A stretch of 64,000 nucleotides of DNA from Qipengyuania gelatinilytica. GTDB lineage: Bacteria > Pseudomonadota > Alphaproteobacteria > Sphingomonadales > Sphingomonadaceae. Location of the stretch: positions 372,001 through 436,000 of the forward strand of contig NZ_CP081294.1 of NCBI RefSeq assembly GCF_019711315.1, read 5' to 3'. Shown here piece by piece: positions 43,050-52,631 of this stretch; within the stretch, counting starts at the first letter, position 1; each line of letters starts with the position of its first letter. The position numbers and the translations under genes are program-made. The notes below the pieces were generated by a model. The model made no database searches. It had not been told where the DNA came from and saw only the letters and a program-made list of their open reading frames with translations.

Positions 43050-43817
43050 ATGTCCGACAACAGACTCCCCGAAGCCGGCGACCGTATCGCCAAGCTGCTC
43101 GCGCGTGCGGGCGTTGCCAGCCGCCGCGAGGTCGAGCGCATGATCGCCGATGGTCGCGTGTCGCTCGACGGCAAGGTGCTCGATACGCCTGCTGTGAAGC
43201 TGGAAAGCCTGCGCGGCGTCACCGTCGATGGAAAGCCGGTGGGCGAGATCGAAGACACGCGCCTCTTCGCCTTTCACAAGCCTTCCGGTCTGATCACCGC
43301 AGAGCGTGATCCCGCCGGTCGTCCTACGATCTATGCGGCGCTGCGCAATGCACTGCCCAAGAATGCGGGCCGCGTCATGCCGGTGGGTCGTCTCGACTTT
43401 AACACCGAAGGCCTGTTGCTGCTCACCAATGACGGCGAGATGAAACGGGCGATGGAACTGCCCTCCTCCGGTGTTCCGCGCACCTATCGCGCGCGCGCAT
43501 TCGGCGACATCACGCAGGCCGATCTCGACCAGCTGATCGAAGGTATCGAAATCGACGGTGTGCGCTACGGCCAGATCGAGGCGAACCTCGAACGCGGTTC
43601 GGGTCGCAATCGCTGGATCGAGATGACCCTGCGTGAAGGCAAGAACCGCGAAGTTCGCCGCGTGCTCGAACATCTCGGGCTCGAAGTGAACCGCCTGCTG
43701 CGTATCGGCTATGGCCCCTTCCATCTCGGCGACCTTCCCCGCGGGCAGGCCGTCGAATTGAAGCGCGGCGATGTCGAGGCGTTCAAGCGTGACCTGTCGC
43801 GCGGTGGCCGCAAATGA
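43050..43817 (+). CDS. RsuA/RluB-family pseudouridine synthase
   Basis: The 255-residue protein has an N-terminal S4 RNA-binding domain (KLLARAGVASRREVERMI) and a pseudouridine synthase domain with the catalytic Asp in VGRLDFNTEGLLLLTNDG. This family modifies uridines in 16S or 23S rRNA; which site cannot be told from sequence here. It overlaps rsmD by four bases (ATGA), pairing two rRNA modification genes. Confidence 0.9.
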   Translation: MSDNRLPEAGDRIAKLLARAGVASRREVERMIADGRVSLDGKVLDTPAVKLESLRGVTVDGKPVGEIEDTRLFAFHKPSGLITAERDPAGRPTIYAALRNALPKNAGRVMPVGRLDFNTEGLLLLTNDGEMKRAMELPSSGVPRTYRARAFGDITQADLDQLIEGIEIDGVRYGQIEANLERGSGRNRWIEMTLREGKNREVRRVLEHLGLEVNRLLRIGYGPFHLGDLPRGQAVELKRGDVEAFKRDLSRGGRK

Positions 43818-44359
43818 GGATCATCGCTGGCGATTGGCGCGGACGGAAGCTCATCGCACCCAAAGGAGACAGCACCAGGCCAACAGCCGACCGCACGCGC
43901 GAAACCCTGTTCAACATGCTGAGCAGCCGCCTCGGCAGCTTTGAAGGCCTGTCGGTGACGGATCTGTTCGCCGGATCGGGCGCGCTGGGACTGGAAGCCC
44001 TCTCGCGTGGCGCGGCGCAATGCCTCTTTGTTGAGCAGGATGCCGAGGCTGTCAGGGCGATCAAGGCCAATATCGCCTCGCTCGATGCGCGAACGCGCAC
44101 TCAGGTCCAGCAAGGCTCGGTCATGAGCCTCGGCCCGGCCAAGGCGCCACACGACCTTATCCTGCTCGATCCGCCCTATGATACCGGCGCCGGCCAGGTT
44201 GCCCTCGACCGGATGACTCGGCTCGGATGGATTGGTCCTGCGACATGGATTGCGCTCGAGACGCACCGGAAAGAGGACATCAAGTTGAAAGCGCTCGAGA
44301 TCGATGCCGAACGTGTCGTGGGCAAGGCCAAGCTGACACTGCTTCGGCTGAAGGATTGA
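43814..44359 (+). CDS. rsmD: 16S rRNA (guanine966-N2)-methyltransferase RsmD
   Basis: RsmD methylates G966 of 16S rRNA. The 181-residue protein has the Rossmann S-adenosylmethionine loop DLFAGSGALGLEALSRGA and the catalytic motif LLDPPYDTG. The length is normal. It overlaps the pseudouridine synthase gene upstream and ends the plus-strand run; a hairpin with a minus-strand T run follows. Confidence 0.95.
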   Translation: MRIIAGDWRGRKLIAPKGDSTRPTADRTRETLFNMLSSRLGSFEGLSVTDLFAGSGALGLEALSRGAAQCLFVEQDAEAVRAIKANIASLDARTRTQVQQGSVMSLGPAKAPHDLILLDPPYDTGAGQVALDRMTRLGWIGPATWIALETHRKEDIKLKALEIDAERVVGKAKLTLLRLKD

Positions 44360-44367
44360 TCGCATGG

Positions 44368-44400
44368 AAAAGGGGCAGTCCCACCATGGTGGAACCGCCC
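44368..44400 (-). terminator. Terminator for the minus-strand secreted protein gene
   Basis: GGGGC and GCCCC form the base of a stem of about 12 pairs with two mismatches, closed around a palindromic centre (CCACCATGGTGG). Four A on the plus-strand left side read as a T run on the minus strand, so it fits the gene ending at 44447. Confidence 0.65.
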
Positions 44401-44446
44401 CCTCCAAGCGTCCGCGCTGGCGAACCAGCTGGGCTGGACATTTAAA

Positions 44447-45061
44447 TCAGTCGTTGGTGTCTGCCGGGCGCGTTGCCGGAAGCGGATGATCGATTTCGCT
44501 CGCCGGGCGTCCCGGCCAGTATTCGAGCGGACGCGTGCCGGTCTTGTTCTTTTCCCAGCTGTTGATGCAGCCTTCCTGCTGATCGGGCTTGCACACGGGG
44601 AGGTCGCTGGTGTCAGCTACTTCCTGATAGCCGCTAGGCAGCGTCTGGGTCACGGGGTTGCTCACGAAACGCGGTGCGGGCGTCGTAGTCGTGGCGGCCG
44701 CGGTGCGGGCCGTCATGCCAGTGGTGCTGGCATTGTTGGTGCCGCTCATCTGCGAGCTAATTTGCTGCCACGCCGTGGCGCGCTGCTCGGGCGTCATCTC
44801 GTAGATGCGCACGCGCTGGGGATCGGTCAGCACCCACCAGCCATCGGCCTGTGCCGGTTCGAGCGTCCAGTAATATTCCTGCACGCCGTAGGGCCATGCA
44901 TCATAGACGACGCGGCGTTCTTCGGGCCAGCTGTCATAGATGACGACCTGGTCTTCGCCGAGTTGGTAGACGGTGACTTCCGCATCCATGTGGTCATCTG
45001 CGGCAGCCGGCACGGCGGTAAAGGCCAGCGCTGCGGCGCCAGCAAGAATGATGTGCTTCAT
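44447..45061 (-). CDS. Secreted or periplasmic protein of unknown function
   Basis: The 204-residue protein has a signal peptide (AGAAALAFTAVPAAA) and an acidic mature part with several Trp and Tyr residues (VVIYDSWPEE, YYWTLEP, GWWVLTD). A Ser/Thr/Ala-rich linker follows at about 105-135, then a Cys pair (LPVCKPDQQEGCINSWEKN). The start at 45061 was taken as the first ATG with a signal; the long frame upstream overlaps the helicase gene. No family is known to me. Confidence 0.75.
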   Translation of the reverse strand: MKHIILAGAAALAFTAVPAAADDHMDAEVTVYQLGEDQVVIYDSWPEERRVVYDAWPYGVQEYYWTLEPAQADGWWVLTDPQRVRIYEMTPEQRATAWQQISSQMSGTNNASTTGMTARTAAATTTTPAPRFVSNPVTQTLPSGYQEVADTSDLPVCKPDQQEGCINSWEKNKTGTRPLEYWPGRPASEIDHPLPATRPADTND

Positions 45062-45178
45062 TGTTATGTCTCCTGAGAGGCTCATTGCCGATATTACTCT
45101 TTTACCCGCGTGATAGTTCCGGTCGGGCATTGCGGGGGGTTGTGTTGCAGCACAGCGTTCCCTAGCTGTTCCGAAGCA

Positions 45179-47491
45179 ATGTCCGACCTTCCCGCCCCCG
45201 CCCAATCGCCCGAAAACGGCGAGATTCCGCCCTATGCGGCGCAATTGAATGCGCCGCAGCGCGAGGCTGTGCTGACCACCGAAGGACCGGTGCTGATGCT
45301 CGCAGGTGCGGGCACCGGCAAGACGGCGGCACTTACCGCGCGGCTTGCACATCTCATCGCAATGCGCCGGGCGTGGCCGAGCGAAATCCTCTGCGTGACC
45401 TTCACCAACAAGGCCGCCCGCGAAATGCGCGAGCGTGTCGGACGGCATATCGGCGATGCGGTCGAAGGAATGCCTTGGCTCGGCACCTTCCATTCGATCG
45501 GAGCGCGGATGCTGCGGCGCCACGCCGAACTGGTCGGGCTGCAGAGCAACTACACGATCATCGATACCGACGATCAGCTCAGGCTGCTGAAGCAACTGAT
45601 CCAGGAAAACGATCTCGACGAGAAACGCTGGCCTGCGCGCCAGCTGGCCGGACTGATCGACCGCTGGAAGAACCGCGGTCTCAACCCGGGCGATCTCGAT
45701 GCGGTCGAGAACGAAGCCTACGCCAATGGTAAGGGCGCACAGTTCTACAAGCTGTATCAGGACCGCCTGAAGGCGCTGAACGCCTGCGATTTCGGCGATC
45801 TGCTGCTACACATGCTGAACATCTTCCGTCAGCATCACGACGTGCTCGCTCAGTACCAGCAGCGCTTCAAGTATATCCTCGTCGACGAGTATCAGGACAC
45901 CAACCAGGTCCAGTACCTCTGGCTGCGCCTGCTCGCCCAGACCCGCAAGAACATCTGCGTGGTCGGGGATGACGACCAGTCGATCTATTCGTGGCGCGGC
46001 GCAGAAGTCGCCAATATCCTCAAGTTCGAAAAGGATTTTCCGGGCGCTGCGGTCATCAAGTTGGAGCAGAATTATCGCTCCACCCCGCAGATCCTTGCAG
46101 CGGCCTCGGGCCTCATCAACGCCAATAGCGAACGGCTCGGCAAGACGCTCTGGACCGAATTGCCCGCAGGCGAGAAGGTCCGCATCGTCGGGGTCTGGGA
46201 TGGGCCGGAGGAGGCCCGCCGCGTGGGCGAGGCTATCGAACGGCTGGAAAGCGAAGGCGCCCCGCTCGACGAAGTCGCGATCCTCGTGCGCGCGCAGTAC
46301 CAGACGCGCGAATTCGAAGACCGCTTCATCCAGATCGGCCTCAATTACCGCATCGTCGGCGGTTTCCGCTTCTACGAGCGCGCCGAAATTCGCGATGCCC
46401 TCGCCTATTTGCGCACCATCGCCCAGCCAGCCGACGACCTTGCTTTCGAGCGCATCTATAACCAGCCCAAACGCGGCCTCGGCGCCAAGACGCTCGAAGC
46501 CATGCGTCGCCACGCGCGCAGGACGCAGACCCCGCTGGCCGCCGCATCGCTCGACCTTGCCGATAGCGACGAACTGCCGGCACGCGCGCGAAACACCCTC
46601 GTCGGCTTGCTCGGACAATTCGTGCATTGGCGCGAGATGGCCGAACAGGTGACGCCTTCCGAACTGCTGCGCACCGTCCTCACCGAAAGCGGTTACGAGG
46701 AAATGCTCCAGAAGGACCGCAGCGCAGAGAGCGCAGGCCGTCTCGAAAACCTCACCGAGCTTGCCCGCGCGATGGAGGAATATGAGACGCTGACCGACTT
46801 TCTCGAGCATGTCAGCCTCGTGATGGACAACGACCGGCGCGACGATGGCGAGAAGGTCACCATCATGACCATGCACGCGGCCAAGGGTCTTGAATTCAAC
46901 CACGTCTTCCTGCCCGGTTGGGAAGAAGGCGTGTTCCCGAGCCAGCGCTCGCTCGACGAAGGCGGACTTGCCAGCCTCGAGGAAGAGCGCCGCCTTGCCT
47001 ATGTCGCGATCACGCGCGCCAAGCGTCGCTGCACCATCTATCACGCTGCGAACCGGCGCATTTATGGCCAGTGGACCAGCTCCATTCCCAGCCGTTTCAT
47101 CGAGGAATTGCCCGACGAGCATATCGAGAGCGAGACCACGATGAGCGGCGGCGCATCGCTGTGGCGCGCCAACTGGTCCGAGAACGAAGACCCCTTCGCC
47201 CATGTCTCCAGCGCCCGCCCCGAGCGCAGCACCGCTCGCGGCCCCGGATGGCAGCGCGCCCTTTCGACCGGCTACGACACCAAGCCCAAGCGCATTGCGG
47301 AAAGCGGCCGAAGCGCGGCCAGCTTCGCCGCCAAACCGCGCACCGACATCGCGATCGGCGCGCGCGTCTTCCACGAGAAGTTCGGTTACGGTTTCGTGAT
47401 GGACCAGGAAGGCAACAAGCTGGAAATCGAGTTCGAGAAGGCCGGCACCAAGCGCGTGCTCGACAGCTTCGTCAAACTGTCTGAGGACTGA
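45179..47491 (+). CDS. UvrD/PcrA-family superfamily 1A DNA helicase
   Basis: The 770-residue protein has the SF1A helicase motifs: motif I AGAGTGKTA at 42-50, motif Ia VTFTNKAA, motif II DEYQDTN, motif III GDDDQSIYSWRGA, motif IV, and motif V MTMHAAKGLEF with VAITRAKR of motif VI. The C-terminal part resembles the PcrA/UvrD 2B and tail region, ending with a Tudor-like segment (GYGFVMDQEGNKLEIEFEKAG). It unwinds DNA in repair. UvrD versus PcrA cannot be separated from sequence alone. The ATG at 45179 gives the normal N-terminus. Confidence 0.92.
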   Translation: MSDLPAPAQSPENGEIPPYAAQLNAPQREAVLTTEGPVLMLAGAGTGKTAALTARLAHLIAMRRAWPSEILCVTFTNKAAREMRERVGRHIGDAVEGMPWLGTFHSIGARMLRRHAELVGLQSNYTIIDTDDQLRLLKQLIQENDLDEKRWPARQLAGLIDRWKNRGLNPGDLDAVENEAYANGKGAQFYKLYQDRLKALNACDFGDLLLHMLNIFRQHHDVLAQYQQRFKYILVDEYQDTNQVQYLWLRLLAQTRKNICVVGDDDQSIYSWRGAEVANILKFEKDFPGAAVIKLEQNYRSTPQILAAASGLINANSERLGKTLWTELPAGEKVRIVGVWDGPEEARRVGEAIERLESEGAPLDEVAILVRAQYQTREFEDRFIQIGLNYRIVGGFRFYERAEIRDALAYLRTIAQPADDLAFERIYNQPKRGLGAKTLEAMRRHARRTQTPLAAASLDLADSDELPARARNTLVGLLGQFVHWREMAEQVTPSELLRTVLTESGYEEMLQKDRSAESAGRLENLTELARAMEEYETLTDFLEHVSLVMDNDRRDDGEKVTIMTMHAAKGLEFNHVFLPGWEEGVFPSQRSLDEGGLASLEEERRLAYVAITRAKRRCTIYHAANRRIYGQWTSSIPSRFIEELPDEHIESETTMSGGASLWRANWSENEDPFAHVSSARPERSTARGPGWQRALSTGYDTKPKRIAESGRSAASFAAKPRTDIAIGARVFHEKFGYGFVMDQEGNKLEIEFEKAGTKRVLDSFVKLSED

Positions 47492-47492
47492 C

Positions 47493-47999
47493 CTAGTAAA
47501 GCTTGGGTTGCGCGCGCGTTACCTCAGGTGGGCAGTCCAGGTCCCACGGGTATAGTAAGGTGCGAGAGCTAGGCCACACGATCTGCATGACGTCGGGCCT
47601 ATCCCCTCGGCCACGGAACCGCGAATAGGCAATCGCGTCGAAGACATACCTGTCCCACACTTCAGAATGACGGGCCGTCCGAAAGGTGCATTCGAAACCG
47701 TTCGCTTCGGGATCGGGCTCACGGAAGACAAACCCATCGAAAAGTTCGCTGCCTGATTTTACGCGCTCGAAGGCTTCCCAAAACACGTAGTTCATTAAGA
47801 CTGGGTCGAGATCGAAAACGATCAGTTCAGGTGCTCCGAAGTCGCTAAAACCGATGGTGTAGGCAAATTCTGCCTGATCAGATCTCTCATCACCGACATA
47901 TGTGGCCGTCCACCCGTGTTTCGCGATAGCTCTCGCGGTCTTGTCACGGTGCGCGGCCAATTGGCTTTCGAAGTACCAATCCTTCAAACGCTGGAACAT
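47493..47999 (-). CDS. DUF4262-family protein, compositionally unlike its neighbours
   Basis: The 168-residue protein shows the DUF4262 pattern: an N-terminal HGWTATYVG, AYTIGFSDFGAPELIVF, then a conserved Trp/Tyr-rich C-terminal half. Its function is unknown. GC content is 29-30 of 60 bases in 47761-47880, against 42 of 60 in the adjoining helicase at 47281-47340, which suggests later acquisition. It ends 2 bp after the helicase gene and starts 3 bp before the next minus-strand gene, so it sits tightly between two host genes. Confidence 0.8.
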   Translation of the reverse strand: MFQRLKDWYFESQLAAHRDKTARAIAKHGWTATYVGDERSDQAEFAYTIGFSDFGAPELIVFDLDPVLMNYVFWEAFERVKSGSELFDGFVFREPDPEANGFECTFRTARHSEVWDRYVFDAIAYSRFRGRGDRPDVMQIVWPSSRTLLYPWDLDCPPEVTRAQPKLY

Positions 48000-48001
48000 A
48001 C

Positions 48002-48826
48002 CTAGCCCACTGCTTCCGTTGTCTGGTCAGCCTGCTTGGGTCGCTGCCAATAACGCCGCTCGAACGGGCGCAGCAATTCGCCCACGAAGCCGCGCGTTCC
48101 CTCCGCAATGCCGGTATCGCAATCGATATGGGGCGCGGGATCGACATACGTCCCGAAGAGCTTGTCCCACAGCGTTACCGTGTTTCCGTAATTGCTGCCC
48201 ATCAGCGCCTCGTCACGGATGTGGTGCAGCCGGTGCGCCGCCGGTGAGATCAGCACGCGTCCGAAGATGCCCAGCGTCCACGGCACGTCGCAGTGGATGA
48301 AGAACCCCCACCAACTCCGGATAAAGGCCGCGCCACCGACCGCCCATTCGGGCAGGCCGAGAAGCAGGAGCAGCCAGACGTCGAGGCACACGCTCAGCAG
48401 CTTGCTGAGGGGGTGTTTGCGCATGACAGTAAGCCAGTGCATTGCCGTGTCGGCATGGTGGGTCGCGTGGATCGCCCAGAGCAGCGGCGTGTGCTCCAGC
48501 CGGTGCCGCCAATAGACCACGAAATCGAAAATCAGGATCGCAGCCACCAGCGCGATTGGCTGGTTCACACTATTCCAGAAACCGGCAAGAAACTGCGGCG
48601 TACCGATGGCACTACGGATCGCACCTTCGGGCACGAGGAACAGCGGGGCGAGCAAGACGAGGTTGAAGAGCGTCAGCCCCAGATTGGTCGAGAACTCTTT
48701 GTGGCTGCGCTTGATGGCCGCGACAATTCCGCCACGTTTCATCACGAGCGCTAGCAGGCCGAACACAAGGCCCGTTGCGGCCAGGGTCAGCAGCGTGGAA
48801 CGCGCAGGATCGGCGAAAATTTCCAT
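48002..48826 (-). CDS. Sterol desaturase/fatty-acid hydroxylase superfamily membrane protein
   Basis: The 274-residue protein has about four membrane helices and three His clusters of the di-iron superfamily (HRLEH, HATHH, HRLHH), which bind the iron pair. The ATG at 48826 is used; a GTG 9 bp upstream is possible. Such enzymes oxidise lipids or carotenoid-type substrates; which one here is open. It lies upstream of the DUF4262 gene on the same strand, with a 2-bp gap, and could be co-transcribed. Confidence 0.88.
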   Translation of the reverse strand: MEIFADPARSTLLTLAATGLVFGLLALVMKRGGIVAAIKRSHKEFSTNLGLTLFNLVLLAPLFLVPEGAIRSAIGTPQFLAGFWNSVNQPIALVAAILIFDFVVYWRHRLEHTPLLWAIHATHHADTAMHWLTVMRKHPLSKLLSVCLDVWLLLLLGLPEWAVGGAAFIRSWWGFFIHCDVPWTLGIFGRVLISPAAHRLHHIRDEALMGSNYGNTVTLWDKLFGTYVDPAPHIDCDTGIAEGTRGFVGELLRPFERRYWQRPKQADQTTEAVG

Positions 48827-48867
48827 GGCGCGCACGTTCGCACGCGCATGGTTAGGGAAGCGTTAAA

Positions 48868-50226
48868 TCAGGTCGCCGAAACGTCGAGGAAACCCGGCTT
48901 CGGGCCGTTCCATTCGCCTGCGGCTACCGGAGCGTCTTCCTCGTGGTCGCGACGGCGCGAACGCTTGGGCTTTTCGGCCGGAGCCTCTTCAGCCTTCTTC
49001 TCGCGCTTGGGCTTGTCCGATTTCTTCGGCTCGTCCTCGTCGCGCTTTTTCGAACGGCGAGGCTTGCTTTCCGCTTCTTCGGCGGGCTTTTCGACCAGCT
49101 CGACGCGAACGTCCTTCTTCCCGAAGACCGGGATCTCGTTCTTGGTCAGCTTCTCGACGTTCTGGATTGCCTCGGCATCTTCCTTCGAGACGAAGGTGAA
49201 TGCGCGCCCCTTGGCCCCTGCACGGCCCGTCCGGCCGATACGGTGGACGTAATCGTCCGGATGCCAGGGAGTGTCGAAATTGAAGACGTGGCTGACACCC
49301 TTGATGTCGAGACCGCGCGCTGCAACGTCGGATGCCACCAGGATATTCACATCGCCCGACTTGAACCGGTCAAGTTCCTTGATGCGGCTCGCCTGGTCCA
49401 TGTCTCCGTGGATTTCGCTGCTGGCAAACCCGTGGCGCTGGAGGCTCTTGTTGAGCTCGCGAACGGTGGTCTTGCGGTTGGCGAAGATGATAGCGGTTTC
49501 GACGTGGTCGTTCTGCAGCAGCCAGCGCAGCGTTTCGCGCTTCTTGCGGGTCTCGACCGGGATCTTGAACGCGGTGATGTCCTTGTTCGTCGTCGCCGCG
49601 CGAGTCGTCTCGATCCGCTTGGGATTGCTCATGAATTTATTGGCGAGCTTTTCGATCGGCGGCGGCATGGTGGCCGAAAACAGCATCGTCTGGCGGTTTT
49701 CGGGAAGCTTGTCGCAGATGAACTCGATGTCGGGGATAAATCCCATGTCGAGCATGCGGTCGGCTTCGTCGATCACGAGCAGTTCGCAGCCGTTGAGTAG
49801 GATTTTGCCGCGCTCGAACAGGTCCATCAGGCGGCCGGGCGTGGCGATCAGGACATCGACGCCTTCGTTGAGCGCCTTGACCTGGTCACCCATCTGAACG
49901 CCGCCGATGAGCAGTGCCATCTTGAGATCGTGGTTCTTGCCGTATTTCTCGAAATTCTCCGCGACCTGTGCGGCAAGCTCGCGGGTCGGCTCGAGAATGA
50001 GGCTGCGGGGCATCAGCGCGCGGCGACGACCCGAAGCCATCACGTCGATCATCGGAAGGACGAAGCTGGCGGTCTTGCCGGTGCCCGTCTGGGCAATACC
50101 GATGATGTCCTTCATCATCAGGATCGGCGGGATGGCCTGCGCCTGGATCGGAGTCGGCTCGGTATAGCCGGCTTCTTCGACGGCTTTCAGCAGGTCTTCG
50201 GATAGGCCGAGATCGGCAAAACTCAT
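48868..50226 (-). CDS. DEAD-box RNA helicase (RhlE-like)
   Basis: The 452-residue protein has the DEAD-box set: Q motif PTPIQAQAIP, AQTGTGKT, PTRELAAQ, VIDEADRMLDMG, SAT and HRIGRTGRAG. A basic, Lys/Arg/Glu-rich tail of about 75 residues follows, as in RhlE-like proteins that act in ribosome assembly or RNA decay. The start at 50226 (MSFADLG) gives the family N-terminus; the longer frame adds 20 residues. A terminator of the upstream gene lies just before it. Confidence 0.92.
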   Translation of the reverse strand: MSFADLGLSEDLLKAVEEAGYTEPTPIQAQAIPPILMMKDIIGIAQTGTGKTASFVLPMIDVMASGRRRALMPRSLILEPTRELAAQVAENFEKYGKNHDLKMALLIGGVQMGDQVKALNEGVDVLIATPGRLMDLFERGKILLNGCELLVIDEADRMLDMGFIPDIEFICDKLPENRQTMLFSATMPPPIEKLANKFMSNPKRIETTRAATTNKDITAFKIPVETRKKRETLRWLLQNDHVETAIIFANRKTTVRELNKSLQRHGFASSEIHGDMDQASRIKELDRFKSGDVNILVASDVAARGLDIKGVSHVFNFDTPWHPDDYVHRIGRTGRAGAKGRAFTFVSKEDAEAIQNVEKLTKNEIPVFGKKDVRVELVEKPAEEAESKPRRSKKRDEDEPKKSDKPKREKKAEEAPAEKPKRSRRRDHEEDAPVAAGEWNGPKPGFLDVSAT

Positions 50227-50273
50227 GCGGTTTTCGGGTGCCCCCAGATTTGGAATGCTAAATTGGAAATACG

Positions 50274-50299
50274 AAAAAGGCCGCATTGCCGCGGCCTTT
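50274..50299 (-). terminator. Terminator upstream of the DEAD-box gene
   Basis: AAAGGCCGC (50276-50284) pairs with GCGGCCTTT (50291-50299) around ATTGCC, and the plus-strand A run at 50274-50278 reads as five T on the minus strand. It ends the minus-strand gene at 50350-51018. Confidence 0.85.
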
Positions 50300-50349
50300 A
50301 CCGTGTGCGCCCTTCGCCAATTTGGCGCTTCAAGTCAAGGAAAAGCGCC

Positions 50350-51018
50350 TTAGTCCAGCTCTTCTGCGACCAATTGGCTGAATCGGTCGATCTGGCATTT
50401 GGCGCCCGAGCGGCTCATGATCCGGTCGCGGTTCACACAAATTTTGCCGTCGTCGCTGCGTTCGACGTAGAATCCGCGGTAGAAATCCCTCGGCGAACAG
50501 CCTTTTTCCAGCCGCGCCGTCATCATGCTGCGGTCACGCATCAGGATCAGCAGGCGATCACCGCGGTCGGACACGCCGCCGATGCGCGCGCTTTCGATGC
50601 AGTTACCCGCCTTGCGTTCGACCAGGCGCGTTCGCGGACGCTCCTGCTGCGGAACTTCCGCGGTAAGGTTCTGTCGCGAAGGTCCGGCCGGCCTTGCCGG
50701 CGAAATGCGCAGGATGACGCGCCGCTCGATGCGGACCTGCTGGGCCGGGCCCGGCATGATGCTGTCCACAATCGCGTTCCAGTCATCGCGGCGCGCCGAT
50801 ACCGTGTTCCCATCAAGGGCACGATCGCCCTCACGCACCTGCTCTGCCACAGGCGCATCACCGGCGTCTTCCGGCGAAGCCAGATTCATGAGCCCGAACG
50901 GCAGCACGAGGGCCAAAGGCGCAATCAGGGCGGCAGGTGTTGGCATGTCCGGTGCGAAAAGCTCCTTCGGGCCGCGCGAGGGACCGCACGACATTCGCTT
51001 GCCGCCCATGCCCCCCAT
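50350..51018 (-). CDS. Hypothetical protein with N-terminal membrane anchor
   Basis: The 222-residue reading frame has a hydrophobic stretch at about 25-47 (PTPAALIAPLALVLPFGLMNLA), preceded by a Lys and Arg, so the protein is probably anchored with its bulk in the periplasm. The C-terminal part holds Cys residues in KAGNCIES, EKGCSPRD, KICVNRD and GAKCQID. The start is uncertain: ATG codons at 51018, 50994 and 50946 are all possible and ribosome-binding sites do not decide. No family was identified. Its own terminator follows. Confidence 0.6.
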   Translation of the reverse strand: MGGMGGKRMSCGPSRGPKELFAPDMPTPAALIAPLALVLPFGLMNLASPEDAGDAPVAEQVREGDRALDGNTVSARRDDWNAIVDSIMPGPAQQVRIERRVILRISPARPAGPSRQNLTAEVPQQERPRTRLVERKAGNCIESARIGGVSDRGDRLLILMRDRSMMTARLEKGCSPRDFYRGFYVERSDDGKICVNRDRIMSRSGAKCQIDRFSQLVAEELD

Positions 51019-51099
51019 CGGTTGAATATCGGCTTAATTGTTTGAGCGCTCTTGGCAAGTGGTGGCATTTGCCCGGCAGAGTGTGGCATGGGCGCATCC

Positions 51100-52548
51100 A
51101 TGAGCGATACCACCGCCTTCTGCGACGCTGCCGCCCGGCTGCTGGGCCCCAAGGGCTTCACCACGGACCCAGAACTTGTCGATCCGTGGCTGACCGATTG
51201 GCGCGGTCGCTATACCGGACGTGCCATCGGCCTCGCCTCGCCCGCAAGCACAGCCGAAACAGCCGAACTGGTAAGGCTCTGTGCGAAGCACGGTGTGCCG
51301 ATTGTCCCGCAGGGAGGAAACAGTGGCATGTCGGGCGGAGCCACGCCTGATGAGAGCGGAGACGCTGTCCTCATCTCGCTGCGCCGGATGGACAAGATAA
51401 CCTCCCTCGATCCCGAAGCTATGCAGGTCACCTGCGAGGCGGGCGTCATTCTGCAGAACCTTCACGAGGCTGCCGAAAAGCACCGGTTGCGCTTCCCGCT
51501 GACACTGGGCGGCAAGGGTTCGGCGACAATCGGCGGGTTGATCTCGACCAATGCGGGCGGGACGCAGGTGCTGCGCCACGGGACCATGCGTGCGCAAGTC
51601 CTCGGCATTGAGGCCGTCCTTGCCGACGGCAGCGTTCTCGACACGCTCACCCCGCTCAAAAAGGACAATCGCGGCTTCGACCTGAAGCAACTCCTGATCG
51701 GATCGGAAGGCATACTGGGGATCGTCACGGGTGCAACGCTGCGCCTGTTGCCTGAAATCTCGGGTCGCACCGTGATCTGGGCGGGCCTCGCATCGATCCG
51801 GCAGGCGCGCGAATTGCTGGTCCATTGCGAGCGCGTGGCGGGAGAGGCGCTTGAGGGGTTCGAGGTCCTGCCCAACCACTGCCTTGCCGCAGTACTCGAC
51901 CACCTGCCCGATGCACGCGCCCCCCTTGCTCAGCCTCACGCATGGAACGCGCTGATCGAACTCGTTTCGACAAAGCCTAGTGGAGAAGACCTGGCCTCTC
52001 TCGCCGAGACCATGCTGGAGGGCGCGCTCGACCTGGGCTTGCTCGAGGATGCCGTCATCGCGGCCAACGAGACGCAGGCAGAGGCGTTCTGGCTTCTTCG
52101 CGATTCGATCTCGCCGGCCGAGCGGGCGATCGGCCCCGCCATGCAACACGACATTTCGGTGCCGGTGAAACGCATGGCCGATTTCGTCACCGCGGCAATT
52201 CCCGAGGTCGAGAAACGCTTCCCCGAGACCCGCGCCCTGGCCTTCGGTCACCTTGGCGACGGCAACGTCCATTTCCACGTCCTCGCCCCTGCCGGTGTCA
52301 CTCCCGGACGCTGGGAGGACAGCGAAGGCAAGCAAATCAGCAGCTTCGTGCATGACCTTGTCACCGAGTGGGGCGGATCGATCAGCGCAGAGCATGGAAT
52401 CGGGCAGATGAAACGCGACGAACTGGGCCGTTTGGGAGACCCGGCAGCGCTGGCGGTCCTCCGCAGCGTCAAACAGGCGCTCGACCCCCGGGGATTGCTC
52501 AATCCCGGCAAGCTCCTACCGCTTGCGCAATCGGGTACAAATCCGTAA
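51100..52548 (+). CDS. FAD-linked oxidase / D-2-hydroxyacid dehydrogenase-like flavoprotein
   Basis: The 482-residue protein has the VAO-type FAD-binding domain (PQGGNSGMSGGA, then TLGGKGSATIGGLISTNAGG) and a C-terminal substrate domain with the metal-binding HLGDGNVHFH and EHGIG motifs. This is the pattern of GlcD, D-lactate and D-2-hydroxyglutarate dehydrogenases. The specific substrate is not clear. The start at 51100 (MSDTTAF) was chosen over two upstream in-frame starts. It diverges from the hypothetical anchored protein. Confidence 0.9.
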   Translation: MSDTTAFCDAAARLLGPKGFTTDPELVDPWLTDWRGRYTGRAIGLASPASTAETAELVRLCAKHGVPIVPQGGNSGMSGGATPDESGDAVLISLRRMDKITSLDPEAMQVTCEAGVILQNLHEAAEKHRLRFPLTLGGKGSATIGGLISTNAGGTQVLRHGTMRAQVLGIEAVLADGSVLDTLTPLKKDNRGFDLKQLLIGSEGILGIVTGATLRLLPEISGRTVIWAGLASIRQARELLVHCERVAGEALEGFEVLPNHCLAAVLDHLPDARAPLAQPHAWNALIELVSTKPSGEDLASLAETMLEGALDLGLLEDAVIAANETQAEAFWLLRDSISPAERAIGPAMQHDISVPVKRMADFVTAAIPEVEKRFPETRALAFGHLGDGNVHFHVLAPAGVTPGRWEDSEGKQISSFVHDLVTEWGGSISAEHGIGQMKRDELGRLGDPAALAVLRSVKQALDPRGLLNPGKLLPLAQSGTNP

Positions 52549-52631
52549 AGCGCGCAGCTTCTGGCGGATGGGGTCGCAAGGGTCCTTCGCCTCATCCCAT
52601 CCTAATCTAGAAGATTTTTCGGAGAGTATTC

